64,000 nt of DNA, from positions 1 through 64,000 of the forward strand of contig NOWV01000265.1 of the NCBI GenBank assembly GCA_003344405.1, in the 5' to 3' direction. Under the pieces are notes generated by a model, which saw nothing but the letters and a program-made list of their open reading frames with translations, did not search any database and had not been told where the DNA came from. Every line of letters begins with the position of its first letter. Within the stretch, counting starts at the first letter, position 1. Below are positions 24,094 through 45,174 of the stretch, piece by piece. This DNA is from Trichoplax sp. H2. Its lineage: Eukaryota > Placozoa > Uniplacotomia > Trichoplacea. The translations under genes and the position numbers were made by a program.

Positions 24094-25529
24094 GATTGGA
24101 TTATTGAACTCGTTTCTACTTTCAGGATTTCCTAGTTTTAGCTTGTTGCACAGTCTGTATCAATTTCAAAAATAGAGATGATCCTTCGGTGGATTTCTTC
24201 CTACGATAAGATAATAGCACTTAGTCTGAGTAGCGCCGTATCACCGACACAGTCTATCCACGACTTCGATTCCTCTATGGAATGCAATTAATGCCTTTAC
24301 TTCTATTTATTTATTAATAGAAATGTGTTTGCTGCAGTTAGCTCCCAACATTTAGCCAAAGGACAAGATTGGGTTGAGTTTGATCATCCCGGTGTACAGT
24401 GTACAGTGCACAGTACATATGAGCGTTCAGTACTGTACACTGTATAGTACTGACATGCTCACAGTGGAATTAATGTACACAGTACAGTACTGGAAATACT
24501 GTACACTGTACACTGTACAGAACTGACATGCTCACTGTGGAATTAGTGCACACAGTACAATACTGGAAATACTGTACACTGTACATTGTACAGTACTGTA
24601 CTGACATGCTCACTGTGGAATTCGGGCACACAGTACTGTACAGTACTGGAAATACTGTACACTGTACACTGTACAGTACTGTACCGTATACTGTAGGAAC
24701 CCTGAAAACTGAGCTGGAACGTGAACTGGAACCCTGAAAAGACTTTTGTATAGAAACTACAGTATCGCTTTGTGGGCTAGAGTGAAATGGAAGGCACTGG
24801 TCTAGTAGCGCTTGTAGCTAAACCTGTCTTGTACAATTGTACTACAATATTTGAGCCAGCATTGCCATTGCCAAGGACAACAACTGGAAGAAGGAAGAAG
24901 CCTTGNNNNNNNNNNNNNNNNNNNNTCACCGACACAGTCTATCCACGACTTCGATTCCTTTATGGAATGCAATTAATGCCTTTACTTCTATTTATTTATT
25001 AATAGAAATGTGTTTGCTGCAGTTAGTCCCCAACATTTAGCCAAAGGACAAGATTGGGTTGAGTTTGATCATCCAGGTGTACAGTGTACAGTACATATGA
25101 GCGTTCAGTACTGTACACTGTACAGTACTGACATGCTCACTGTGGAATTAATGCACGCAGTACAGTACAGTACTGGAAATACTGTACACTGTACACTGTA
25201 CAGAACTGACATGCTCACTGTGGAATTAGTGCACACAGTACAGTACTGTACAATACTGGAAATACTGTACACTGTACACTGTACAGTACTGTACCGTATA
25301 GGAACCCTGAAAACTGAGCTGGAACATGAACTGGAACCCTGAAAAGTAGACTTTTGTATAGAAACTACAGTATCGCTTTGTGGGCTAGAGTGAAATGGAA
25401 GGCACTGGTCTAGTAGCGCTTGTAGCTAAACCTGTCTTGTACAATTGTACTACAATATTTGAGCCAGCATTGCCATTGGCAAGGACAACAACTGGAAGAA
25501 GGAAGAAGCCTTGGATTAATCAAAGACCG
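24094..25529. repeat. Divergent promoter region with a duplicated block around an assembly gap
   Basis: A segment of about 580-670 bp beginning TCACCGACACAGTCTATCC occurs at 24241-24905 and again at 24926-25510, separated by exactly 20 Ns at 24906-24925. Both contain arrays of TACTGTACACTGTACAG-type palindromes (24396-24690 and 25079-25310). Plus-strand ORFs across it have no family features. The first copy breaks off at the gap just before the IER3IP1 start. An unresolved haplotype or repeat mis-join is likely. Confidence 0.75.
24906..24925. other. Assembly gap (20 N)
   Basis: Twenty consecutive N characters, directly between two near-identical sequence blocks. Confidence 0.99.
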
Positions 25530-26723
25530 ATGGCTTTCACTTTATACGCCTTGTTAGAAGCGGCTCTGCTATGTATTAATGCCATTGCTATCTTGAATGA
25601 AGAGCGATTTTTAGCCAAAGGTATCGTACCGTTATTCTATGCACAGTGCAGTATTGTGACGAGAGTAGAATTCACTTTCCAACTACTGTAAAGAACTGTC
25701 AATCCAAAGTCTTCCTCCTTACTCATCAGTTGAACATAAGTAGAGTGGATATAACTTGATAGAAGTTGGATAGTATTTCAATTGAAAACGATGCAATAAG
25801 ATGGATGATACAATGTTGAAAGTGCTCTAAATATCCTACATACAAGCAGACTACAAACTTCAGATATCATACTGTAGACGAATTAACCGAATCGTTTTAG
25901 TCTACAATACAAATACTTGCCAAGACTTCTACTTTAGTTCTATATAAGTAGACTTAAATGAACTGTAAGGTAAAGTATTTCATTGATGATGGAGTCGATA
26001 ATTGAACGATAATCTTGATGAATACGGTACATCTATCATCATACAAAGAATACTATACTGTAAATGATGCTTTGTGTATTGGACAATTCAATATCCTAAA
26101 CTGTCAGTAGACAGTACGTAGTACTCGTTGATTCAATTATACATCATGCCAATAGATGAACATTGGATTGCCTTACAAAGTAATTGCTGGCAAATAGATG
26201 ATGAAGAACAATGATGATATAACTGTCTAACTAGAATGATCTATCATTTCAGTCGGTTGGTCCTCATCTCAACCTCAAGGATATGGCGAAGAAGAAGGGG
26301 TCAAGAGTAAACTTATGAACGTTATTAAATCAGTGCAAACATTACTAAGAAGTGAGTACAAAGAATAATGCAGTTAGCGTTGTGAATAATTTAGTGACAA
26401 ATAGTGTAATTTATTACCCAGATGGTGTTAATTGAAACATACAGTACAGTAGTATACTTTTACCCGTATATACCATAAATAGGAGTAGAGACGCAGGATT
26501 AAAATGTAAAAATAGACTAAATACGATCAATCTTATAGCCACTACAGTGTTAATACTTAACATGGTTAACGACTGTGAAAAGATGGTTGATCTTACTTTG
26601 TATAATGTAGCAAAGTTGGAATTGGCAAACTACACCAATTCTTATTCCTGTTTTTTTCTTAAAAAAGTTCCCCTTATAGGTCTCAACATTGTCACAATAC
26701 TTCTCCTATTACTATTCGGATAA
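25530..26723 (+). CDS. IER3IP1: IER3IP1-like small ER membrane protein
   Basis: Three exons: 25530-25620, 26253-26351 and 26668-26723, giving 81 aa, against 82 in human. It starts MAFTLYALLEAALLCINAIA, the hallmark first hydrophobic helix of the Yos1/IER3IP1 family, followed by HEERF-like NEERFL. Exon 2 holds the soluble loop (GYGEEEGVKSKLMNVIKSV). Exon 3 is a C-terminal hydrophobic anchor ending LLLLLFG. Yos1-family proteins act in ER-to-Golgi traffic with the Yip1/Yif1 complex. The ATG is the family start; an upstream in-frame ATG at 25395 lies in the duplicated repeat block and is unlikely. The gene is divergent from USE1, another early-secretory factor, so a shared promoter is possible. 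Confidence 0.9.
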
Positions 26724-29182
26724 ATGGACTATTATGGATATGAATTTGACTCTCACGTGAAGTATTGTTGTCCTGCTGTTGGATGTGCATGCACTGGATT
26801 AGAGTGAAAATGACGATCAATATATACCACGATGTTTTATTCAATGCTATTAGTTTATGTTTTTAAGATAAAATTTGTGTATTCATACTCACCAGATAAA
26901 AAATTATGAAAAATAACTTACAAAATTGCAATTAATTCTTATCTTCTTTCATGCCATAACTTTGTATATTATGGTAGATCATTGTATAGAACATATTTTG
27001 AAATACATTCATTACCTTTAAAAGCCTCTACATGTTAATAGGTTATATACAATATTGCTACATTAGTACTGTATCATATATTGAGTAGCACTTGAACGAT
27101 GAGTGATATGCTAATAATATTATTTTTGTTACTTATTGGGGTGATAGATTTGGAATATTCACGACAACTCTTTATTCGTACACGCACATCTTAATCCTCT
27201 ATGATGACGACTTTACCGTAAAAACTACAGATGTGTATGCATGTTTGTGTATAGTCTGCGTCTATAGAATTAAAAGCGATGACATAAATTATTGGTATGG
27301 AAATGAAGGATTATGAAATTTTAGTCAACTAGACGCTAAAATTACAGTATCCGAGCGTATGATAGTCTATTGACTTAAAAAAAATTTATGTTCTGAAACA
27401 TAACCAGTGCAATGTGGCGTAATGTATGAGATGATTAATAAAAATGTTTAGTGTGTGATCATCCTATGCAATCTTCAAACGTATTCTTGTAAAAATGGCA
27501 TAAATTATTAGAATAGAAATGAAAGATTACATAATGCTGATTAATTACACATTATAATTAAACTAAAAGTATATACATCATTAATCTGTTTATGTAGAAG
27601 TCCTCATGTTACGATTTGAGCTGCCTAGCCTTATTACATGCAATATTGATATCGATAAAATAGAGTTAATTTAGATCATATGGTATAATCAATCACTTGT
27701 ATTACACTGTACGTGTATGTTTAAGATGATTACATACGCGTATATATATACGAGTATTATTATGCTTCGGCCGCCTAGACTAAAATATGCATACGAGTAT
27801 AGTTGTATGTCGCGGAGGTCTCTCAAAAATACTAAGCGTAGGTATAGCCATAACAATAAGAAAAGACTACTTATACAAACATGAATAATGTTACAATAGA
27901 TAGATAGCATATGTAGATATTATATATTTTTAGGGATGGAAAGTTTGAAAGCTTATGGTAAACATGTTTTAACCTTATGATAGAACGATTCCATCCATTT
28001 AATTGTGCAAGTTACCGATCAAAGCACAATGGTTTCTATCTGGAATTCTTCTAGTAAATACGGTACTAATCTCAACAAACAGCTCAGAACCTACCACGTC
28101 TGCAGCTTAAAGTACAAACCCAAACAACTTTTTAAGACTCATTTAACAGGCTCTAAAAGCCTGTGAAACATTACTTCCTAAAGCACATAGTAACTTTCTT
28201 TGTATTTACATGCATTACCTACGAAATCATTCGCTACTGACTTACTGTACAGACGGAACGTTAAATACCTACAAGAGTTCAGTAAATCCAAGTAAACGAA
28301 TCACCTTTACTTTTTTTTTGCAAAGCGATAGTTGGTAAGATATTTATTTACGCAATAGTCTTAGAATCTGAGTATTAATTGCATGAATTTCATGTAAATC
28401 ATAGGAGACAGGGCAGTCCGAAGATCAATACGTATATGGTTGTAACCTCAACAAGCTAATAAATTAATTTCATTACTTTGTCAAACGACAATTTTCGATC
28501 TTATCAATATTCAGGGTACAAGAGTAGATAGAATAGAATTGTAATAAACGAATTAATCCTTAATTGGCAACTTCTAAGATTGGTACGTTAGCTAAAAATT
28601 TGTTTAATATGTGTCAATAATATGATATATGTAGTTATAGAGTGATAGTACTTAGTACTGTTCGAAATTTCATGAGTTAGCAAGTAAAGCAATAGTTTAT
28701 GCTCTGGCTTTCCAGTTGAAAGATATTATAGCTTTACAATCATTGCCATAAATTCTTCATGATAATAGAGTATAATAAGATTATTAATGAATGCGTTAAA
28801 ATACAATTGTGCATGTGCAAGAAAATAGCTTAAAAATCAATTTTGAATATAGATTAGTGATTTCTTCGGAAACATTACCAATAAAACCATGATAGCAAGG
28901 ATAAATTGTCAAACAACTAAATAGCGACGAGAAAGACAATGATGATTTCGACCAAAATAAGAGGGAACGTTGTAATCATCAATTTCGCGAATTAAAGTAT
29001 AATATCATAACCACTTTTATAGATCGCGATTTGTATACCAACCACCAAATTGCGAATTACTGCAGGGAAGATATCGTGACCTTACCAATTACTAACAATG
29101 GCTGCAGTTGACATAATAGAAAGTAACAAACTGTATAATTTCTAAAATGACACAGATATAAAAATAGGATACAATTTTTTCT
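26724..29182. other. Gene-free interval
   Basis: No exon, repeat array or RNA gene recognised. A 73-codon minus frame at 27689-27910 is hydrophobic but has no family pattern. Confidence 0.5.
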
Positions 29183-32915
<3,733 letters not shown>

Positions 32916-35264
32916 GATGAATCCTCGCACTATGATATCTTCGGATACGTTTTCCCACTCCACAGCCAAATAATCTCAACTTGATTTTGCTATAAGCGTA
33001 CGATCATATCAAAAAGCAGAAAGACGAATCTAAGATAGAGTTAGGTAGCATACTGTACGCGTACATACAGTTAAATTCTTCATATGGAAAAGTTATTGTG
33101 GATTCAGTTTCACAGTTTATTTCATAAACTTATAAAAACTTTGGTGAAGAACTGGAATTGTTGATATCAGACTGGATCAATGGGAACTACAGCACAGTAC
33201 TGTAGTGTGCATAAATAGCAGACTAAAGCAGAATGATTTCCATTTTATAATATTAGTATTAGTACATTATAAAAAAACAGGATTTGTTTTTTGGTCTTAT
33301 TGTCATGAATTGACTAATAGAACCTTCTATCTATTAGGTGCTCGTGTTAGCTTGACTGAGTGGACGTTTTAAATGTATTATAAAGGTAATATTTGTGGAT
33401 TACAGCATTGGCTGGTAGACGCAGAATATGGTAGCACCAAGCAGGAACATTTAATTTTCTACCCGCCGATCTTCTCCTTTGAACTAATCAGAGTTTTCCC
33501 AATGTTGTATATGTATCACTATCAATAATTGATGAATATTTAATTTATCGGTCTATTAACCTATACAATTATTCGAATACACGCATGTAAAGCATAATGG
33601 GAATAGGTGTAATACAGCAATAAGATTTAAGATCGAAATGTATGCATTCCGTACAGTCTTGTGACCATCATTATGTTCACAGGGCTGTCAATGTCTGAGA
33701 GCATATAGATCTAGGTCTTAATAAATGATGACGCACAAGATTACATTGCAATGAACAGTTTTGGTAGCCGATGGAGTCCATTGTGGTCTTGTGGATAAGG
33801 GTACGAGTCATTTGAGCTCTTGTTCTATTGGTAGTTTGAAGATAAACTTCCATGTTTTAACATTACTCCGAAAAGATTAGCTACATAATAGGAAAATCAA
33901 AGGCATGACAACGGCAGTAACTTCTAAAAGGGTAAAGCGTCAAGAGATCAACTGGTATGAATGTCTTCAAATAGAAGCAAACTAAGATTATCGTACTGCA
34001 TTGATCCGCCAAGACTGCTAGTTGACAAGTCTACTTTTTATGGCTAGATTTGACGTCTGCTATGCTCTGTGTATGTAGGAGAGAAGTTGTCAAAGTCTAA
34101 AAATTGATTTTCGATAGCGCTAGTCAGAAGTAGGGGGGTATAGGCGATCATTTCTACCGATGATAACATAAATGTATCAACAAGCTACAGATTGACCAGC
34201 ACTGGCCAATGTATAAAACTACTCTGATGCGAGTGAGGAAAAGTAGTCATTCGATCATGGCCATGAGATTGGTAGTACCAAATTGAATGGTCAAGGTCCT
34301 TACTCTACTGTATAACCGATTGTCGTTATAATATATGGATTGTGCTCGATTGATCGATTTGTATTGTACAGGCTTTGATGCTACTGTACGCTGCTGAAAT
34401 TTAAGATGTTGCCATGGAAAAAGATTTGTACTGGCATGTCAACTTCTCCTATCCAAACATCATGACTGTATTAGAGTAAATGAATTTTTAGTCGTCGAAA
34501 GATTGAATCATAATAAGAGCATGCTACCATTGCTCCCCGTAGAATGGGATAGCGATCGATGCAATAAGGGTAGCTTTAGAGTAAGACAGCTATTTTGTTA
34601 AGTATATCATTAAGGGATATATAATTTATAATCCTTTCTGCCACAATCGATTAACAAGTGTGATCGATTACAATAGAAAACCAAACCAGCGATATTTGAG
34701 ATTGGAACTGATGTTATTTGGTAAGTTATCATGGTGTTTTTGACAGGTTGAATTTTTCAAGCATTTAGTAGGAGGAGTAGAAATAGAATGATATGTACAG
34801 TATAGGCGATTTCAATAGGTACTACCCGCTACAATCAACAACCCTGTCTAAGCGAAATGCTTTCATCAAAGTCAATGAAGGATCTCGATTTTAAGTGAAA
34901 GACTTTCAGAGTCAACTACAGTACTGTAAGATGGCGAGCGCCTGCAGTATTATAGACGGTATCATTTGTAGAATGAGTCAATGCATCATCCTGCAAGGAA
35001 GCTTTAGTCCATGATTCTGATTTTATCCATCCAACACAATCCTTCCTATTAGCTATATCAAGGCAGCCATTTTCACTTGGTCATGACATCAACTAGGGAA
35101 AGAATCCCCTACTTGCCTCGTCAGTCTGATCAAGGTACAAGGCATCGACAGTGAAAAATGTCCTACTAGCCCTTAGGGGCTATCCTACATCCAAGTCGCA
35201 CGATAGACTACCGCTTTGACTACGATGCTGTACCCAAACAAGTATACTTTCAAGATGATGTCAT
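32916..35264. other. Gene-free interval upstream of CSK
   Basis: No supported exon. Small GTAC-type palindromes occur near 33050 and 33195, 150-300 bp upstream of the CSK start. Confidence 0.45.
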
Positions 35265-35995
35265 CAGTCCACGTCTCCTCCACTACACTCCATGCATATC
35301 CAAGGCAGTGAAAATAGAAACTAAATCTTTTTTAGCCATTCTAATGAATGTCTGAGAGAGAGATTCAGTTCACCGTTGCAATCGCACTTGCGATCGATCA
35401 TGGATCATCTACACTATCCTCCACCTACAGTCCATGACTATAGCAGCCAGTGAAAATAGAAAACAACTCTTTTCTATCCATGTCAAGATAGTCTAAAAGA
35501 GAGAGATTCAGTTCACCATTGCGATTGCACTTGCAATCGATGATGGATCATCTACACTCTCCTCCACCTACAGTCCATGACTACAGCAGCCAGTGAAAAT
35601 AGAAAACAATTCTTTTCTATCCATGTCAAGATAGTCTAAGAGAGAGATTCAGTTCACCATTGCGATTGCACTTGCAATCGATGATGGATTATCTACTATC
35701 TATCTTCCACTACACTCCATGACTATAGCAGCCAGTGAAAATAGAAAACAACTCTTTTCTATCCATGTCAAGATAGTCTGAGAGAGAGATTCAGTTCACC
35801 ATTGCGATTGCACTTGCAATCGATGATGGATTATCTACATTATCTATCCTCCACTACACTCCATGACTATAGCAGCCAGTGAAAATAGAAAACAACTCTT
35901 TTCTATCCATGTCAAGATAGTCTAAAAGAGAGATGGAATCCACCATTGCGATCGCAGTTGCAATCGATGATGGATCATCTACACTATCTTCATAA
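35265..35995. repeat. Five-unit tandem repeat, period about 141 bp
   Basis: Units share CCATGACTATAGCAGCCAGT, GAAAATAGAAAACAACTC, GAGAGATTCAGTTCACC and CACTTGCAATCGATGATGG. The first (from about 35272) and last are most diverged; the central three are nearly identical. No coding frame runs through it. Confidence 0.85.
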
Positions 35996-36403
35996 CGCAT
36001 TGGCTATCGCTACATCAGATTGATGACAAGCAAAACAACATTCTACTCACAAGGAATTGGTCGCTGTCGATGGATGAAGATTGGCTTTGCAAAGTAAAAC
36101 GCTCCGGCCCAGCAGCCGTCTTTACCACTTGTGGTAGTCCCTGCCTTGACTCTACAGTACCACCCAATTGTTCACCAAGGGTCGATCGCTTTGTGCCGCT
36201 TGAGTGTGCGTAGTATGGACTTGTGACCTCCAGTAGACCGTCAACACACGAACCACCAGAACCACAGCAACGCGCGAAGGCCATCGCTACCGCCAACCTA
36301 TTCGCCACTCTGTCTGATTCAGTTCTGCCAGATACATGCGTTAGTATGAAATCTGCAATCACAATCGTGTGTAACAAGTCTGACTAGAGGCGATATAGAC
36401 GTA

Positions 36404-36600
36404 CACTGGACTGGACTGGACCGGACTAGACTGGACCGGACCAAGCGACTACTCAACAATGAGTCAACATACAGTACTGTACAGTATAGAGACACATAGT
36501 GAACTAAACCGGACTGGTCTGGTCTGATCTGGACTGGACTGGGCTGGACTGGACTGGGCTGGACTGGGCTGGACTGGACTAGACTGGAATGCAATGCACC
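36404..36600. repeat. CTGGA/CTGGG pentamer microsatellite
   Basis: ACTGGACTGGACTGGACC-type runs at about 36405-36450 and 36508-36592, with GTAC palindromes at 36473-36485 and 36610-36692. Proline-rich minus-strand ORFs across it are products of the repeat. Confidence 0.85.
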
Positions 36601-37177
36601 AAGGACTACGCAATACGGTGTACTGTACAGTGTACAGTGCACAGTGCACAGCATCAATCTGTCATACTGTACAGTGTACAGTACAGTACTGTAGTGTCTC
36701 ATAAATCTATCCCGGAGATTGAAATGATATGAAAACGCAATCAACCAATAAGAAAACTTTATTAGACAAATTTGCTATCAGTCCATTGGAAATAAGACGC
36801 TCTATGTGAATATGCCATTGAAATGGATATAAAGTGTGTAAAGTTGCTATAATTAGCACTGAAAGTCAAAAATACCGATGTCAATTCTTGCCTTTTTCTA
36901 CAGTACAGTACTATACATTGTAATGTACAGTACTGTATTCTGTTCCTTACAGTACTATTACGGCGGTACTCTGCGAGACCATCAACCTCCACAGTCCACA
37001 GTCCAGATACTGGACATGACGTAATTAAAACTGGAAAATTTCTCGAAAATTGAGCACCGACTCCAAGTCACCAAGCTCTCAAGTGAAAATAGTCGGCCAA
37101 TTTTAGAAGAAAAAAAGCTCATCGCTCCCCTGAATCAGTACATCCCCCCAGTCAACTTTTACTTTACTTGAGAGATC

Positions 37178-37413
37178 CCTGAGCAAAGTACCAACACTTG
37201 CAGAGGTCTGCATTCCATCCTGTTCCATAGTACAGTTGGATACGGTATACTCGTCCAGTCATGATCAACTATCAGCCGCTTTGCTTTTACTGTGCCTGAG
37301 CAAAGTACCAACACTTGCAGAGGTCTGCATTCCATCCTGTTCCATAGTACAGTTGGATACGGTATACTCGTCCAGTCATGATCAACTATCAGCCGCTTTG
37401 CTTTTACTGTGCA
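37178..37413. repeat. 117-bp direct tandem duplication
   Basis: The block starting GAGCAAAGTACCAACACTTG at 37181 repeats essentially unchanged from 37298, giving two adjacent units. Near identity indicates a recent event. Confidence 0.9.
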
Positions 37414-38471
37414 CTATAGGCTGCTATCATTGACAAGATGTCAATTCGTTATTTCAATAGACGAACTGTAGCTTTAGCTGGAGAAATTCAATTTTAATCA
37501 ATTTATCTCAATCTCAGTAACTATTCTCCATGATGCCATTCAAGTAATGCATTAAATTAACTTTTTTAATGAATGAATGAATGAATGACTCACCGTGCCA
37601 GTCTTGAAAATATATGTCGAAAAATCATCAAAACGCGTCTATCAATTTTCAGCCAATTCTCAAGATCGAGTCTTGATATCTAGAACTAGGCGCATAGCAA
37701 TCGATACGTAGTATAAACATCAAGTAAAGGTTAATATCAATTAAAGACAGACTAAATGTTTGTGGTGCCATTATTACTCCCTATTCCATAAGACTATACT
37801 ACAATAAAACAGGTAACCCCTTTCGAAGAAAAAAAGAATCAAGATTCTCTCATACTATCATTGCTATTGCCAAAATATAATCAATTTTATTGGTGACACG
37901 CGTAAGAAATCAACTAGAGCCATCGACTCCTATGCATTTCCAAGATATTCCAGTCAGGGCCATTATCATTGATAAATTCGTATCATCATTCAAAAATAAA
38001 AGGACTGATCATAATGCATCGGTGCTAATATTAGACTGATTTATCAAAGCAGTGTCAACCACATTAGCTATATCATATACAAAATTTGATCGATAAGGCA
38101 TCTGTAATTCTTGTCATTTTATTCATTCACCTCTTGTAGTAGTCTTAGCTATACTATCAATATATTCATACGATATACAGAATTGGCCGTCAGGCAGAAA
38201 TACTGTAGGCAACATCGACACCAATGGATAATTAACTCTTGTAACCAATACCCTAGCGATAACTTGCGTAGATAACCGTAATATACATTTATATGCCCAA
38301 GATGAATCATTTTGCATTATAATACTAAATGAATACACCAATAACTCTGTTTTAATCATACAGGCATAATAACTAGGAATGCGATAAATGTGCTAAAAAT
38401 CGTCTTCTATTTATGTCCGGGTAAAAAAGTTAATCATTCCATAGCTCTACTAATTCTTATAAAAGTGCAAG
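37414..38471. other. Gene-free interval
   Basis: AT-rich, with a short ATGA tetramer run near 37568-37587. No supported exon. Confidence 0.45.
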
Positions 38472-42021
<3,550 letters not shown>

Positions 42022-43150
42022 CTGTAATAACGAAAGCAGGATTGACGAAGTTGAGATCGACGCAAGCTAATGATTAGGGAATTTGCTATATTACTAAGTT
42101 AATTATTATCCATCCATTATTAATGTTTATTTTTCATACCTTGCATCAGATTTAGCTTATTTAGTCGATTAATTGAACAATTTTTATTATTTACATAAAA
42201 TTATAAGTCGATTGGAAGATGGTGAAATTATTATTCACTGGCATACGGCACAAGTGTTGGACACAGATATCAATTCGCTTTATTTGGGTGAGCAAGTAGA
42301 ATTCTATAAGATTTTCATGTGGAATAAAGTACGTGTATAACTCAAAGTAGATTTTTGAGCACAAAGTCGTCAGCATAGAAGCAATAACCAGCTCTAATTT
42401 TTTTTACAAGTTTTAACTGTACTACGCGTATGTTGTTTAAAAGAGAGCGTTGATGAATCTTATTGCAGTAATATTATAAATCCCTTAATTAATTTATAAT
42501 TATATCTTGTAATACCAGTATCAATAGTACGTCTATTGATATGATTCGATTAAGATTGTCTTCTCATCGCTTGCCTAATACTCGCAGATTAGAGAATATT
42601 GTCAAGATCGAATATTCTTACCTACCTCAGTTACTGATAGACACTTTACCAATGTCTTACGAAATTAGTTGACAGTTATATGAATGCAGGGGTAGTAGAT
42701 TTACTATCAGATGTTAAATCTGCCTGGCAATATCGTGGATAATTAACATAGTATGACAGCGTAGGAAAAATTCTCATTCTATTCATTTTTTACGGCATAC
42801 TGTAGTACTGTAGTGCAGAAAAATCACAATTGATCTAAAAAATAATATAGAATGATCATAATACCGGAGGGTTGATAAGACCGATGATATATATTACTAT
42901 TATTATTCCAATTGCTATGCATCAACGTAGATATGGGTCAAAATTTTACTACCTTTACGGACTACTAGAAGACCTTGACAGTGTAGACAGCATTGCAATT
43001 TCCCTACTAGATCGATTTCCAAGTACGTTATGATAGCGTAACCGCCTTTGTAAAGTACGATAGAAGGAGTTTCCTTCAACGTACCGTTTAGAAGTTATAC
43101 AGTATTGCTTGATGAATGCATCGATAAATCGCAGGTGATTTTATTGCAAT
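42022..43150. other. Probable 5' region of the first CSK-like pseudokinase gene
   Basis: The first coding exon, expected to be about 15 nt by comparison with CSK, must lie here or further up but could not be chosen by eye. Nothing else recognised. Confidence 0.35.
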
Positions 43151-43184
43151 CTACATCATTCTTCCTTTCTACTCTGGAAATACT

Positions 43185-43800
43185 ACGACTATGTTCTTCA
43201 CTCATCGATGTGTTCACTTAATATGGTCTAAATCTACGCGTATACACTTATGTAAACCGTTGTTGGCAAGCTCACCGAGGTCATTGAAAGTCTACTCTGA
43301 TGGCATTAACTACTTCGTTATTGGTCATTTCTACAACGACTGCATCAAAATCGAAAGCGCAGCGTTCTATTTTTTATATCATTCTTCTTGACTCGATAAA
43401 TACGACGACAATGTTCATCGAGTGCTAATTTAGTATGCTGTTAGTTTATAGGTAACTTATTTGCTAGCAAGTTTACGGCGGTCGTTAGAAAGTCCACTCT
43501 AATGGCGTTTTACTACTTTCTACAACTATCGCATCAAAATCAAGAGCAGTGTTATATTTCCGACATCATTCTTCTTGACTCAGGAAATACTACAACAATG
43601 CTTTTCACTTCTTGATGTATTAATTTAATATGCTCTAGTCTAGATATATATAAACCATGGTCGGCAAGTTCAGCGAGGTCATTATATAAGTCTACTGTCA
43701 TGGCTTTAACTACTTTGTTATGAGTTATTTTCACAACGACTGCATCAAAATCAAGAGGGTAGTGTAATATCTCCGCTATCTTACCTCTTTCATCATTAGT
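43185..43800. repeat. Diverged tandem repeat, period about 190-210 bp
   Basis: Three units share CATTCTTCTTGACTC, TTAATATG, GGCAAG and TTTCTACAACGACTGCATC. They are more diverged than the other arrays. Short ORFs in them are not conserved as reading frames. Confidence 0.6.
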
Positions 43801-44341
43801 TTGATATTTTATGCTTCGTGCTGGACCATTTAGAATTCAATCCAAAAAAAAGAGGAGCGTATGGTTGGCTACCACTAAGGCCAGCGGAAACTCTACCGAG
43901 CGTCGTGTCGTCGTTTTAACTCCTTTCCAAGATTAACCGCCGCCGATGCTAACCTATGTATGTAAACTGTCGATTCTAAATATTGACAAGTGCCACAACG
44001 ACTGTACTCTAATTGCAAAGAGATTCTTTTTCTCTTCTCAATGTTCTAGTGGACTAATAGATCTCAGCAAGTTCATTAAGTTTGCAGTAGATATCATGGG
44101 TTGAAATATGTTTACTAATTATATAATGATTATTATTTGCGAGCAATGCATACTGTGCAGTACTGTGCAGTGCCATGAGCTGGTTGTCTATATAGGTTAA
44201 GCTTTGGGGTTGTCCAGTCTACGTACGGACATACGGATAATTAGCCTAATGATGGCGATAGGAGCGATGGCGCCCATAAGAGCTATATCACTTTACTATT
44301 GTACGCGTAGGACTGCATGGAAGATTCAAAGGGAAAAGCTA

Positions 44342-44965
44342 TCATGGCAATAATTCAATTCTTTAATTCATTAACTAACTAAATAAATAAATTCCAAGCT
44401 TTGAAATTGTCATAACGAATGCAGCAGCTATTCAAAAGAATTCTTTTTCTCCTCTAGGGATATGGTGTGGGCCCCAAATGAGCTTAAGATCGAATTACAA
44501 GATAGCGCAAAACTAGTTCAAGTTGTGCAAGCTATCATGAAAAAAAATTATCATGGCAATAATTCAATTCTTTAATTCATTAACTAACTAAATAGATAAA
44601 TTCCAAGCTTTGAAATCGTCATAACGAATGGAGCAGCTATTCAAAAGAATTCTTGTTCTCCTCTAGGGATATGGTGTGGGCCCCAAATGAGCTTAAGATC
44701 GAATTACAAGATAGCGCCAAAGTAGTTCAAGTCGTGCAAGCGATCATAGAAAAAAATTATCATGGCAATAATTCAATTCTTTAATTCATTAACTAACTAA
44801 ATACATAAATTCCAAGCTTTGAAATCGTCATAACGAATGGAGCAGCCATTTAAAAGAATTCTTTTACCCTCTGATACTGTAGGGATATGATGTGGGCCCC
44901 AAATGAGCTTAAGATCAAATTACAAGATAGCGCCAAGATAGTTCAAGTTGTGCATTGCAGTATAA
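44342..44965. repeat. Three-unit tandem repeat, period 209 bp
   Basis: Units start TCATGGCAATAATTCAATTC at about 44342, 44551 and 44760 and share GATATGGTGTGGGCCCCAAA. The units are highly similar with a few substitutions. No coding potential seen. Confidence 0.88.
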
Positions 44966-45174
44966 GGTAGTCTAATTTTATGGAGTCAAGTTTTATAGGA
45001 AATACAAGTTGATATCTGAATAGTTTGAAGATATTTTATCGCAAGGAATTAATTAATTTGAAGAGGGAATGGCTCCCTGTGCAATACGGCATATACGGTA
45101 GATAAAAAAAAAATGGGAAATACTGCTGTAGTTTGTTATTATTTGTTGCTTGGCGTGAAGGAACCCATTTCTGC

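Noticed and set aside
24528-25342. Plus ORFs across the GTAC palindromes
   Set aside because: Low-complexity translations of TGTACACTGTACAG-type repeats without family sequence.
36319-36744. Proline/serine-rich minus ORFs (SPVQPSPVQ)
   Set aside because: Created by the CTGGA pentamer microsatellite; frame-independent repeat translation.
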